A stretch of DNA of 39,673 nt from Falcatimonas sp. MSJ-15 (GCF_018918265.1 NZ_JAHLQC010000024.1:1-39673), one strand, 5' to 3'. Positions 6,892 through 15,564 are shown, counted from the first letter of the stretch. Translations and numbers: made by a program. Notes: generated from the sequence alone by a model not told the origin.

Positions 6892-8361
6892 CTATATTTC
6901 AAATCTTCCATGTATTTCTTGTACATTTCCAACTGTGTATTGCGATACATACTTAATATCATCAATCCAACGTTTTTTTGCATTTTCATTGCCACTTTTT
7001 TTTCCATTAAAATCAACTTTAGACTGTATATTCCTAATTATCTGGTCTTTTGTCATCAGTCCCTTATCTATGAGCTCCTTCAGTAAAAGTTGTCTCTGCT
7101 TTTCTGTCAGCTCTCCCTCTTTCACATTATATCCATACATCATAAGCTCGGATACTGGTTTTAAACCTTCCCATGATTCTTTTACTATTCGATATTTGAA
7201 GTCAGGATAAAATCTCTTGTTGAGAAGATCTTCAATAGCCTCATAATTAATCCAATATTTATCACATTGCCTACAATGAAATACATTCACAATTCGCTTT
7301 CCGAATCCTCTAGTGTTATGTACTTCCATTGAAACAGTTTGAATATCATGCTTTTTTCTTATACATGAATTATTTAGCTTAAAATAGACATCAATTACTA
7401 TGTCCTTTTTCTCTTGTGCTGTGCTATTATCTGTATTTAAAGGAACATAACCTTTTCCCATTGACATTAATGCAGTAAATTTCTTTTCAAGTTTATCCAA
7501 TTCCTTCTTTTTAACTTTAATTTCATGTCTTAATTCGGATGTGGTCCTCATATAATTCAATTCATCACTATTAATGATATTTCCGTATCCACATGCTGAA
7601 TACGTACCATAAGACATATGCTTTGTCCCACATACTACACATTTTCGAACAGCTATTCTCCGTTTTTTCCCTTCTGGTGTAGTAATTCGCTGGTGATATA
7701 TTTCCAAATTTCCACCACATCTTCTGCAAAAAGGTTCCTCTCTATTAATCATATAATAGTTATCAGGAGATGAATTTTCCAATTCTAAATGAGTATCAAT
7801 ATATAGATTAACCGATTTCTCCTCACCTACTTGTTGAAAATTATATTTTGAAAATCTATAACCTAATCTTTGATATTTTTTCTCTGAAGCAAAAAATTTT
7901 CCACAATTTTTACAATGGTTAAGAGTCACTACAATTTCACAACCATTATTGTCTATAAGTCTGCATCTTTTTTTTTCCAAACTTCCATTACATTCATGTA
8001 CATAATGTAATGGTGTAATATATATATAAGTACCTAACTCAATAAACACCTCTCCATCTGGTAATTCTTCCTCATTGGAATTAGGAACATATAATTCAAT
8101 TACTTCAAACGCTGACTCATTTGCCATACATTGCCTATACGAAAAATAATTGTTTCCGCATTCAGGGCATTTTTTTCCATGAATTTCTTTTTTCCCATTA
8201 GTACTTGCCTCATAATATAGAAATACCAGTTTGCTTCCACACTTACATCTTTTAATTTTTTCGTCTGTTGCATATACCGGCAAAGGCTTATTTATTTCGT
8301 TTTCTTTCACTTCATACCGCAAAGGACTTTCCTTTTCAATATATCCAATGTACTGCTTCAT
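6892..8361 (-). CDS. Unrecognised protein with four Cys-rich zinc-ribbon-like repeats
   Basis: The 489 residues contain repeated Cys pairs: C39/C41 with C65/C68, C124 and C133 with C150/C153, C212/C215 with C241/C244, and C333 with C363/C366. The second pair is usually followed by an aromatic/Ser segment (NNYFSYRQC, KFFASEKKY, KHMSYGTYS, KYWINYEAI), which suggests one ribbon unit of about 30 residues used four times. The first half of units 2 and 4 has lost part of its Cys set. A short coiled coil lies at about 275-297, and a helical C-terminal domain starts near 416 (LTEKQRQLLLKELIDKG). It is soluble, with no catalytic motif seen. It probably binds nucleic acid or protein through the ribbons. 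It lies in the operon downstream of the type III genes; function unknown. Confidence 0.65.
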   Translation of the reverse strand: MKQYIGYIEKESPLRYEVKENEINKPLPVYATDEKIKRCKCGSKLVFLYYEASTNGKKEIHGKKCPECGNNYFSYRQCMANESAFEVIELYVPNSNEEELPDGEVFIELGTYIYITPLHYVHECNGSLEKKRCRLIDNNGCEIVVTLNHCKNCGKFFASEKKYQRLGYRFSKYNFQQVGEEKSVNLYIDTHLELENSSPDNYYMINREEPFCRRCGGNLEIYHQRITTPEGKKRRIAVRKCVVCGTKHMSYGTYSACGYGNIINSDELNYMRTTSELRHEIKVKKKELDKLEKKFTALMSMGKGYVPLNTDNSTAQEKKDIVIDVYFKLNNSCIRKKHDIQTVSMEVHNTRGFGKRIVNVFHCRQCDKYWINYEAIEDLLNKRFYPDFKYRIVKESWEGLKPVSELMMYGYNVKEGELTEKQRQLLLKELIDKGLMTKDQIIRNIQSKVDFNGKKSGNENAKKRWIDDIKYVSQYTVGNVQEIHGRFEI

Positions 8362-8415
8362 ATATGTTCACCTTCACTTTACCGCCACATATTATATGGC
8401 ACCAAAAATTTCTTG

Positions 8416-9066
8416 TTACTTATCTACTTTTGCAGAAGTATGTGCGCAGTTTTTCAACCCATATGGATAAAATGATTTTGTATAATATCCATTTTTCAAT
8501 TCGATTTCTATCTCATCACCATCTGTTCTAATGTAATCCTCTAAAACACCTTCAGTATTATAAATATCTATTGATAAATACGACGAATATCCCTCCTTTA
8601 GATTAATTGCCTTATATATTCCTTCTGGAATATCTAGACCAACCCGATTTTTGCCGCTACTAATCCGAACAATTTCGCCATGCATTAATTTTTCCTCAAT
8701 TAATGCAAGCGCATTGTATTTATGAGCAATTCTCTGTTGCTCAAGTTTATTGAAATCAATATCATAAAGTTCTTCTAAATAGTTAAGTACCTTCACAATT
8801 CCGTCGCCAATATACAAATGGTTTGAACCAAACGCATACTTCATTGTTTCAATACATTCTGGATCAATAAATTCTATTTTTGACTTGGTCTTAGTAATTT
8901 TATGTTCCTCTAAATCAATTTTATTCTTGCAATAACTAACTGGATATTTAAATCCACATCCCTCCTCTCCAGTCCATCCATTATATGAATTTGGATTATA
9001 TGTTTGATTTCCAATTTTGTATTCTAATGTGCAAATTAATTCAGCAATATTCTCATCAACTATCAT
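8416..9066 (-). CDS. Unrecognised soluble protein of the defence-type operon
   Basis: The 216 residues start at an inner ATG (MIVDENIAEL) because GAGGAG lies eight bases before it; the open frame extends 14 codons further upstream. An N-terminal part includes NSYNGWTGEEGCGFKYPVSY and a central helix-rich part includes YLEELYDIDFNKLEQQRIAHKY. The C-terminal beta-rich part begins RISSGKNRVGLDIPEGIYKA. This last segment looks like a short repeat found in proteins with 'G-x-D-I-P-x-G-x-Y' strands, often near bacterial surface or regulatory domains, but that is only a visual match. No catalytic motif, signal peptide or membrane span. It lies 52 bases after the PC4-like gene in the same direction. 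Function unknown. Confidence 0.55.
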   Translation of the reverse strand: MIVDENIAELICTLEYKIGNQTYNPNSYNGWTGEEGCGFKYPVSYCKNKIDLEEHKITKTKSKIEFIDPECIETMKYAFGSNHLYIGDGIVKVLNYLEELYDIDFNKLEQQRIAHKYNALALIEEKLMHGEIVRISSGKNRVGLDIPEGIYKAINLKEGYSSYLSIDIYNTEGVLEDYIRTDGDEIEIELKNGYYTKSFYPYGLKNCAHTSAKVDK

Positions 9067-9118
9067 TTCAAATTCTCCTCTGTGCGTGTTCCAACTACTT
9101 GTAAGCAAAAATTATAAG

Positions 9119-9325
9119 TCATAATAATTCCTTCAACTTTACCATTTCATCCTCAGACAGAGTTACGCCTTTTCCCATTTTCTCATGTTCCGGTGCCCAG
9201 TCCCTGATATCATATTTAGGTTCTCCACCATTCCATGAAATCTTGTTCAATTCTTTTGTCCATCCCTTGGCACTCTCCGAAAGAGTGCCAATATGTTCTA
9301 CTATTTCATACTTAAAATCTGCCAT
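9119..9325 (-). CDS. YdbC-like PC4 (p15) domain ssDNA-binding protein
   Basis: The whole 68-residue protein is one PC4-type domain of the bacterial YdbC family. It has a beta strand (FKYEIVEHIGTLSES), the signature KELNKISWNGGEPKYDIRDW, then a helix (TLSEDEMVKLKELL). PC4-fold proteins form dimers that bind single-stranded nucleic acid through their curved beta sheet; the Lactococcus homologue YdbC is a reported ssDNA binder. AAAGGAG precedes the start. It sits 29 bases after the Res gene, an unusual companion for a restriction system, and could assist with DNA ends or simply be a resident gene captured in the operon. Confidence 0.85.
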   Translation of the reverse strand: MADFKYEIVEHIGTLSESAKGWTKELNKISWNGGEPKYDIRDWAPEHEKMGKGVTLSEDEMVKLKELL

Positions 9326-9354
9326 AAAATCTCCTTTTTCAATTCATCAAATTG

Positions 9355-12300
9355 TTATTCACATACCTTTTTATCTAATGATGGATCATTCATAATATTT
9401 AATAAGCTCTGATAACTATCTACATCATGGTAAACCACATTATCTGTAGATATCTCATTAAAGAGCCTTCTTGCGCACATAATTTTAGCTTTTTCAATTG
9501 GTCTAAGTTGCAAAGATTCCATGGTACCCTTCGTCTCAGCCACAAAGAATATATGCTTAACCGTTCCCTCATTAAACGCTATTGCCCAGTCAGGACTATA
9601 ATTTCCGACAGGTGTTGGAATTGAGAATCCCTTTGGAAGCTTTGCGTATACACATACTTCTGCTGCTCCATCCAAATCCTCTGCAAATTTACGTTCTACA
9701 CTCTTATCAGCATTTCCGTCAGTAAATACGTATGGTTGTATATGTTTCTCTGCTTTGAAGGCTTTATCTATTGTTGTATGCTTCTCAGCTGTAAATATCT
9801 CACTATCATACTTACCTTCAAGCTGGTCATAAGAAATATGATCAACTATCATAGTTGCCTTCTGTTCCTTAATCAGCCTTGTAACCTTAGAAATGAACTC
9901 TTCCGGATTATTTTTATACATGTCAAATTTATCCTTACGGATTCCTTTGAGGATAGCTGCTACCGTTCTTCGTGTAAGTACTGTTGCCTCTGCCACCTTG
10001 CCGATCAGATCATATTTTATCTGGCTAGTTTCAAAATGCTTAAGTGCTATTGTATCAGACTTTGCACCTTTGAATGAGTCACCGGATTTAATTGCATCAG
10101 CCGATAATGTATCTTTCTGTTCTGAGATAGACGTTGTATATTGCAGCATTGAAACATATAACTCTGCATCTATTGCATCTATCGCTTTCTTTATAAGCTC
10201 GTTACTATCAAATGAAACTGTATAAGCATACTTATGATTGATGTATCCCCATAAAGTCTGAAATTCTTTCTTGTAGAAATTATCATTTAAATCGTTGCTC
10301 GGTACTTTTGTTTCATTACCATTATCAATCATGTCATCAAGTATCTTGTCATTAAATACACTCTGAATCAGTTTGTGAATACCTTCAGCATATGCTACTA
10401 AATGCTCAGGAAGTGGAGCCAAATGATTGTTTTCCAGATCCATATGATATTGTTCGGTAATATTGTCGTTACCATCCATTGTCACATAATCATTTTTAAT
10501 CAGATACTGATAAACCATTGTAGCCTGCTGTTTATTAAGCTTTTCTGCATTTCCATTGACCATTACAGTTTTACCTGTAAAATAGTCAACAGTTGCCTTT
10601 CTAGGTCTGTCATACAAATCTGTCTTTATCTGTTTCTGAAGATCCGTCACAAAATCCTTATAGCTTTCACTTGCAATGACAGTAAGTTTATTAATTTTAT
10701 GTACCAATGACTTTCCGACACTCTGTTCATCCATACGGAAGCCATCCTGATTAACACAAAGCCTTAATCCTCTACCAACTTCCTGTCGCTTTCCGGTTGT
10801 ACTGTCACTATGCTTCAACGTACAAATCTGAAATACATTCGGATTATCCCATCCTTCTCTAAGTGCTGAATGTGAGAATATAAATCTTGTTGGCTCCGCA
10901 AAGCTAAGAAGTCTTTCTTTGTTTTTGAGGATAAGGTCATATGCAGATATATCATCTGAAAAGTCTGAACCCCGTTTCACCGTGCTATCGACAGCATGCC
11001 CTTTCTTATCTATAGAGAAATATCCCTTATGAGTGTCTTTTACATCAATACCTTTTAAGTACTTCTGGTATGGTGTATCAAAAACAGTAATATATTCGTT
11101 CACAATATCGTTATATTCCTGCTCAAATATCTGACCATATTCTCCGAGGATTTCTTCTCCATCTTCATCATACTGGCGATACTTTGCCACTTCATCAATG
11201 AAAAACAATGATAATGTTTTGATGCCTCTGTTAAAAAGTTCCTCTTCCTTCTCCAGATGAGACTTTATTGTTTCCCTGATCTGTACTCGACGCATATCCT
11301 TCTCAGACACATCACCTACCACATCACCTCTGTGAATTACTTCTCCATTTGTGAATGTAACAGTTCCTGCAATAGGATCAATCTCAGATACACGATACCC
11401 CTTATACTGCTCCATATCATTTGAAATCTCATACAAATTATCATCCACGTCAAAAATCCGGGACTCATGGTTAATGCCTTTTGTCTTGTAGTCCTTTTCA
11501 TACTCGATTCTGGCTCTCGGTGCATGTTTCGGAGATATAATGATATCCTCCAGATATAAATAATGATCCGTACCACGGAAGTTCTTTACCTGAAATCCCT
11601 TAACCTCAATTTTCTTTACAAGATGCTGATTATATGCATCTACCGCATCAAGTGCGTATACAAGATTATGATGTTTCGCATGTGTTGCCGAATAATTCAA
11701 TGTAAACAATGGATTGAAATTTTTAAGTGCTTTCTGTGTCGCATCTCCACCCATCTTCTGAGGTTCATCCAATATAATGATTGGGTTATTTGCTTTTATA
11801 ACATCAATTGGGCGTCTGCTTCCAAACTCGTCTCGCTTATCATAAATAATACGGGCTTCTTTGCTTCTGCCGCCCTCTTTCATGGATGTATTAAATGCCT
11901 GCATATTGATAATCATGACATTTATTCCGGCATTACTTGAAAATGAATCAAGCTGATTCAGATTACTGCTGTTATATACAAAAAATCTGGCTTTTTTCCC
12001 ATAATGTTCCATAAAATGATCCTGTGTTATTTCAAAAGATTTCTTAACACCTTCTCTTATTGCAATAGATGGAACCACTACAATAAACTTTGACCAACCA
12101 TAACGCTTATTCAATTCAAACATTGTCTTTATATAAACATATGTCTTACCTGTACCGGTCTCCATCTCAACATCCAAAGAACAGGCTCCCATACTGTCAA
12201 CAAGAGAATCCGATATCATTACATTATTATTCTGCTGTACTTCTTTTATATTTGACAAAACCATATCCGGCGAAATCAACAGATTCTCATTCTTAAATCC

Positions 12301-12507
12301 CGACTCATCGAAATCATCTGTAAAATCCAATGTTTCCTGCTCATAATTATTCACAAATGACATCTGCGAATAAGTCTGCATCTCTCTCTTATTTCCTATA
12401 TCTCTGCGGTAAGATACATTGTCTATATATGGTTGCCCCTTAAAACAGTTTACTACGCTATCAACAGCATCTGTTTGGTACTGTTGTATTTTAAAATTAA
12501 ATTTCAT
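9355..12507 (-). CDS. res: Type III restriction endonuclease subunit Res
   Basis: This 1050-residue protein is of normal length for Res, the helicase-nuclease subunit of type III restriction-modification. The SF2 ATPase motifs are intact: Walker A METGTGKTYVY (about 117-127), Walker B IIILDEPQK (about 245-253), motif III LNYSATHA (about 275), and motif VI KRQEVGRGLRL (about 600). The C-terminal PD-(D/E)xK nuclease is present as SPDWAIAF followed by FFVAETKGT. Res works only with Mod. After Mod finds two unmethylated sites, Res hydrolyses ATP and cuts DNA some 25-27 bases away. The start lies one base after the mod stop codon, so the two are translationally coupled. No frameshift is seen, so Res itself looks functional; whether the system is active depends on Mod. 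Confidence 0.93.
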   Translation of the reverse strand: MKFNFKIQQYQTDAVDSVVNCFKGQPYIDNVSYRRDIGNKREMQTYSQMSFVNNYEQETLDFTDDFDESGFKNENLLISPDMVLSNIKEVQQNNNVMISDSLVDSMGACSLDVEMETGTGKTYVYIKTMFELNKRYGWSKFIVVVPSIAIREGVKKSFEITQDHFMEHYGKKARFFVYNSSNLNQLDSFSSNAGINVMIINMQAFNTSMKEGGRSKEARIIYDKRDEFGSRRPIDVIKANNPIIILDEPQKMGGDATQKALKNFNPLFTLNYSATHAKHHNLVYALDAVDAYNQHLVKKIEVKGFQVKNFRGTDHYLYLEDIIISPKHAPRARIEYEKDYKTKGINHESRIFDVDDNLYEISNDMEQYKGYRVSEIDPIAGTVTFTNGEVIHRGDVVGDVSEKDMRRVQIRETIKSHLEKEEELFNRGIKTLSLFFIDEVAKYRQYDEDGEEILGEYGQIFEQEYNDIVNEYITVFDTPYQKYLKGIDVKDTHKGYFSIDKKGHAVDSTVKRGSDFSDDISAYDLILKNKERLLSFAEPTRFIFSHSALREGWDNPNVFQICTLKHSDSTTGKRQEVGRGLRLCVNQDGFRMDEQSVGKSLVHKINKLTVIASESYKDFVTDLQKQIKTDLYDRPRKATVDYFTGKTVMVNGNAEKLNKQQATMVYQYLIKNDYVTMDGNDNITEQYHMDLENNHLAPLPEHLVAYAEGIHKLIQSVFNDKILDDMIDNGNETKVPSNDLNDNFYKKEFQTLWGYINHKYAYTVSFDSNELIKKAIDAIDAELYVSMLQYTTSISEQKDTLSADAIKSGDSFKGAKSDTIALKHFETSQIKYDLIGKVAEATVLTRRTVAAILKGIRKDKFDMYKNNPEEFISKVTRLIKEQKATMIVDHISYDQLEGKYDSEIFTAEKHTTIDKAFKAEKHIQPYVFTDGNADKSVERKFAEDLDGAAEVCVYAKLPKGFSIPTPVGNYSPDWAIAFNEGTVKHIFFVAETKGTMESLQLRPIEKAKIMCARRLFNEISTDNVVYHDVDSYQSLLNIMNDPSLDKKVCE

Positions 12508-12508
12508 A

Positions 12509-14299
12509 TTACAGCACCTTCCTTACTGTATCCGGACTTATTGATGCAAATATCTGGTCAAAGTTGGTTGCAACACTATCATTTGCCATTGAACTATCTC
12601 TGAATACTGCGTAATAAGGCTTTTTCTCTGCAACAGCCTTCACAGTCTCTTCCGTCACATCATTATCAAAACAAGCTATCAGGAAACCATCTGCTACATT
12701 AAACACCTGTTTTCCTGCTATTGTTGTTTTTTCAATCTTACTTGAAAGTAATACACCTAAATCAAGCATAACCTGGAATAATAAGTCTTCTGGTGTTCGA
12801 TCTTCTTTGATATTATCAGCATATGTATCAAATAATGATTGCTGAGTTTCGGACGGATTGTAATATATATCTTTCATATTAGAGCTGTCACACTTAAGAA
12901 CACGAAAACCTCCATCAAAAACTGCATCTGGATAGTCTTCAGATATTTTTCTTGCAGATCGTCTAATACGTTCTTTACCAATTTCACAAATTGTATGTGC
13001 TACGCCTAAATTATCACAGAGATTAATAGCACTTTTAGCCACCTTTTTACTCTTCTCTGATGTTGCATTTTTTTCTGATATTTCTTCTGGTATCTGTACA
13101 AGAATAAAATGTCTATTCTTTTGTTGCATAATATTTGCTAAAAATGTTGCATGTGCGGTAGTACCTGAACCAGAAAAGAAATCTAAAATATAATCGTCAT
13201 CAGAGACACCACAAAACTCTATTAGTCTCTCAATGATTTCTTCATCCTTAGGATTTTCAAATACTTTATCTCCCATCAATGTTGCAAGTCTCTTTGATGC
13301 AGCACGTCCATCTTTATAGAACACACTATATGGAACCGTATATTCCCTATCTTTCAAATAAGATTTTAATGTTGGAACTCCGTTTTCATCTTTTCCAAAC
13401 TCAACCCTGCCTTGTTCAATCCATTCCTTCATTGTTCTTTCATTTGTCAGCCAACCTCTTGATGGTACTTTTACTGGTTTATGTGTTACCGGATGAAGCA
13501 CTTCATATTTCGGACCACCACCGCCTGGCCACGAAATATTATCAGGGAAATATACTCCTTTTCCATCTACCCTGTTATAATGAGAATGATCTTTTGCAGG
13601 ATGACCATCTGGAAGATTTTTATACCATAATTTCATTTCTTTAGTCATCTGCTCATAATCTGTTCCATATATCTTTTTTAAATTCTCATATTCTGTGTAA
13701 ATATCATCTAATCCCTGCTTTCTTTCTCTCCAGATAATTTTATTTTCTTTTATAAAATCAGAATTTCTAAAATAGCACAAAATATACTCATGTGATACAG
13801 ATATATATTTTGAATCATTTTTTCTACCAGCAGCCCATATTAATTCTGCGACAAAATTACTTCTGCCAAAAATCTCATCACATATGTTTTTCAATGTATT
13901 TACTTCATTCTCATCAATTGAAATAAATATAGCTCCATCATCGGTCAACAAATTTTTTGCTATTTTAAGACGAGGATATAACATATTAAGCCAATCAGTA
14001 TGAAATCGTCCATTGCTCTCAGTATTTTGCACTAGTTGGTTTCCAACTTCATCATACTGACCACTATTCGCTAAATATTCCGACATACTTATTGCAAAAT
14101 CATCCTCATAAACAAAATCATTTCCAGTATTATAAGGTGGATCTATAACCGAGCTAAAAACGATACAATTTAACGAACTTCCACTTTTGGGTGCATAGTA
14201 AATTACTTTGGTGCAAAATCCAATTCTTTGGTGCAAAAGTTCTTGCAAGAAAAGAGTTATGTAATTTATATAGGTATAGCTTTCTTTCGCAACAACCAT
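12509..14299 (-). CDS. mod: Type III DNA methyltransferase subunit Mod with abnormal N-terminus
   Basis: This 596-residue adenine-N6 methyltransferase has the beta-class motif order. Catalytic motif IV (IDPPYNTGNDFVYEDDF) is at residues 52-68 and the SAM-binding motif I (FFSGSGTTAHA) at about 378-388. Between them lies a target-recognition region with NISWPGGGGPKYEVLHP. Related Mod proteins have roughly 60-100 residues before DPPY, including a GDN motif followed by a short helix. Here only 51 residues precede it; they contain no GDN and look unrelated to Mod. The junction is right at the start of motif IV, beside a 20-base-period direct repeat in the DNA. The ATG has a perfect AGGAGGTG site. 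The protein may be inactive, divergent, or a recombinant allele. Confidence 0.88.
   Translation of the reverse strand: MVVAKESYTYINYITLFLQELLHQRIGFCTKVIYYAPKSGSSLNCIVFSSVIDPPYNTGNDFVYEDDFAISMSEYLANSGQYDEVGNQLVQNTESNGRFHTDWLNMLYPRLKIAKNLLTDDGAIFISIDENEVNTLKNICDEIFGRSNFVAELIWAAGRKNDSKYISVSHEYILCYFRNSDFIKENKIIWRERKQGLDDIYTEYENLKKIYGTDYEQMTKEMKLWYKNLPDGHPAKDHSHYNRVDGKGVYFPDNISWPGGGGPKYEVLHPVTHKPVKVPSRGWLTNERTMKEWIEQGRVEFGKDENGVPTLKSYLKDREYTVPYSVFYKDGRAASKRLATLMGDKVFENPKDEEIIERLIEFCGVSDDDYILDFFSGSGTTAHATFLANIMQQKNRHFILVQIPEEISEKNATSEKSKKVAKSAINLCDNLGVAHTICEIGKERIRRSARKISEDYPDAVFDGGFRVLKCDSSNMKDIYYNPSETQQSLFDTYADNIKEDRTPEDLLFQVMLDLGVLLSSKIEKTTIAGKQVFNVADGFLIACFDNDVTEETVKAVAEKKPYYAVFRDSSMANDSVATNFDQIFASISPDTVRKVL
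14184..14238. repeat. Short direct repeats inside the mod 5' end
   Basis: The 13-mer CTTTGGTGCAAAA occurs at 14206-14218 and 14226-14238 with a 20-base period. A related CTTTTGGGTGCA is at 14184-14195, 22 bases before. They lie within codons 21-39 of mod, in the part that does not resemble other Mod proteins. A 20-base unit is not a multiple of three, so gain or loss of one copy would shift the reading frame. Confidence 0.7.
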
Positions 14300-14360
14300 A
14301 CTATCACCTCCTATATAAGTCTTAGGATTATAAACTTCAACGTTGCTTCATCCGCAACAT

Positions 14361-15257
14361 TTATTCATCAATTTCAGATTCCAAGCTCTTAAGCGTATGT
14401 CCATCAGCATCCTTCCAGCTTGTCAGTCCATTCGCACTCTTACCAATCACAAACATTGCAGCATAGGAAGGACTGGTAAACAGCAAATTCTCTATCAGTT
14501 TTCCATCAGCATCAAGAGTAGTCTTCTTTCTTTTTTCTTTGATAACTTCCGGAATCGTATCATCGTCCGATGGAGAGATGTGGCTTCCCGCCAAAACCAC
14601 AAAGCCTTCTGCAGTCTGCATTCCAACGGCTTCGACCGTACCGATTGTTTTAATGGTTCTTTTCAGATACAACTTCCCAATATCATCCGCCTGTTTTTCT
14701 TCAACTTCCGTTTTTACTTCAACTGGCTTGGTAATAGGCTCAAACAGCTTATGTCCCAAGGTTCCCATGATTACTTTTGCATAATCAATGAACTCCTCCA
14801 GTTCGCATTCTTTTTCTTCTGTAATATTACCCGGCGTAGGATCATTTCCATTTTTGACCTCATAGCGATTCGCTTGCAGCGCCAAATTACAGAAACGGTT
14901 TTCAAGATAGCTTATCTCTGTGGGACCAAATGAATTATTGGATGTGGTAAATACGATGGCTTCTGTCCAGTAATCTTTTTCTGGATTTCTCTTATGCTCC
15001 TGCAGGCGATTCAGAATGCCTTCACCGTTTTTCCTTGCTCCAGCCTGTCCAATATAAACAACACCTTTTCCAGTGGTGTCTGAAGTACCAAAGAGGAAAT
15101 AAACACCACTCTGTTTTAAATCCTCTCGTTCCTTGCAGCGGTCAAGCTCTGTCCGAGGAATTTTATATGCAATACCTGTCCAATTCGCCAGTGTACATTT
15201 TATTCTGCCACCGGCCTCACCATCCATCAGAAACAGATTTATACTTTTGCCTCGCAT
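14361..15257 (-). CDS. GIY-YIG nuclease-like protein with DUF4357 domain
   Basis: The 298-residue protein has a GIY-YIG core at about residues 50-130. GVYFLFG gives the 'GIY' strand and VVYIGQAG the 'YIG' strand. The Arg-containing helix RLQEHKRNPEKDYWTEA and the catalytic Glu region EISYLENRFCNLA follow. A DUF4357-type C-terminal domain is seen near the end (LLFTSPSYAAMFVIGKSANG, LTSWKDADGHTLKSLE). GIY-YIG/DUF4357 proteins are common next to restriction and phage-defence genes; the substrate is unknown. ATG is chosen with GAGGAGG eight bases upstream; a GTG one codon earlier is also possible. It lies between the XRE regulator and mod in one operon. Confidence 0.85.
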   Translation of the reverse strand: MRGKSINLFLMDGEAGGRIKCTLANWTGIAYKIPRTELDRCKEREDLKQSGVYFLFGTSDTTGKGVVYIGQAGARKNGEGILNRLQEHKRNPEKDYWTEAIVFTTSNNSFGPTEISYLENRFCNLALQANRYEVKNGNDPTPGNITEEKECELEEFIDYAKVIMGTLGHKLFEPITKPVEVKTEVEEKQADDIGKLYLKRTIKTIGTVEAVGMQTAEGFVVLAGSHISPSDDDTIPEVIKEKRKKTTLDADGKLIENLLFTSPSYAAMFVIGKSANGLTSWKDADGHTLKSLESEIDE

Positions 15258-15275
15258 CACTGTATCCTCCTCGCC

Positions 15276-15488
15276 TTATATTTCCCTTTTCACATAGGTC
15301 AGTTCTACATCATAACCAAGCTTTTCTAACATCTGCAAAAATGTGTTATTTACAATTCCGTCTTTCTTCTTTATCAGGCGATTTACATAGGACGGCGTGG
15401 TTCCAACTTCTTCAGCCAGCTTTGCCTGCGTGGTCGCAGCTTCTATACATTTTACCTTTACATCGACCTCTATATTATTTTTCAGCAT
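15276..15488 (-). CDS. XRE-type helix-turn-helix regulator
   Basis: The 70 residues are essentially one HTH_3 domain. TTQAKLAEEVGTTPSYVNRL (about 19-38) gives helices 2 and 3, followed by IKKKDGIVNNTFLQMLEKLG and a short tail. As the first gene after a strong promoter, with a palindrome between promoter and start codon, it probably regulates the operon. Control proteins with this role are common in restriction-modification systems, though this one is not specifically recognised as a C protein. The ATG follows GAGGTG. Confidence 0.85.
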   Translation of the reverse strand: MLKNNIEVDVKVKCIEAATTQAKLAEEVGTTPSYVNRLIKKKDGIVNNTFLQMLEKLGYDVELTYVKREI

Positions 15489-15506
15489 ACTTCCACCTCA
15501 TCTGTT

Positions 15507-15520
15507 TGAAATATATTTCA
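15507..15520. promoter_or_regulatory. Candidate operator palindrome
   Basis: TGAAATATATTTCA is a perfect 14-base palindrome 16 bases downstream of the -10 box and 19 bases before the XRE gene. This position suits autorepression by the encoded HTH protein. Binding is inferred from symmetry and position alone. Confidence 0.5.
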
Positions 15521-15535
15521 CTGTAAGTGTAATTT

Positions 15536-15564
15536 ATTATATCACAAGAATTGAGCTTTTTCAA
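15536..15564 (-). promoter_or_regulatory. Consensus promoter of the defence-type operon
   Basis: On the minus strand TTGAAA (15559-15564) and TATAAT (15536-15541) are spaced by exactly 17 bases. The start of transcription would fall about 40 bases before the XRE gene. Because the genes down to 5971 follow with short gaps and no clear terminator, this may drive the whole 9.5-kb operon. Confidence 0.85.
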
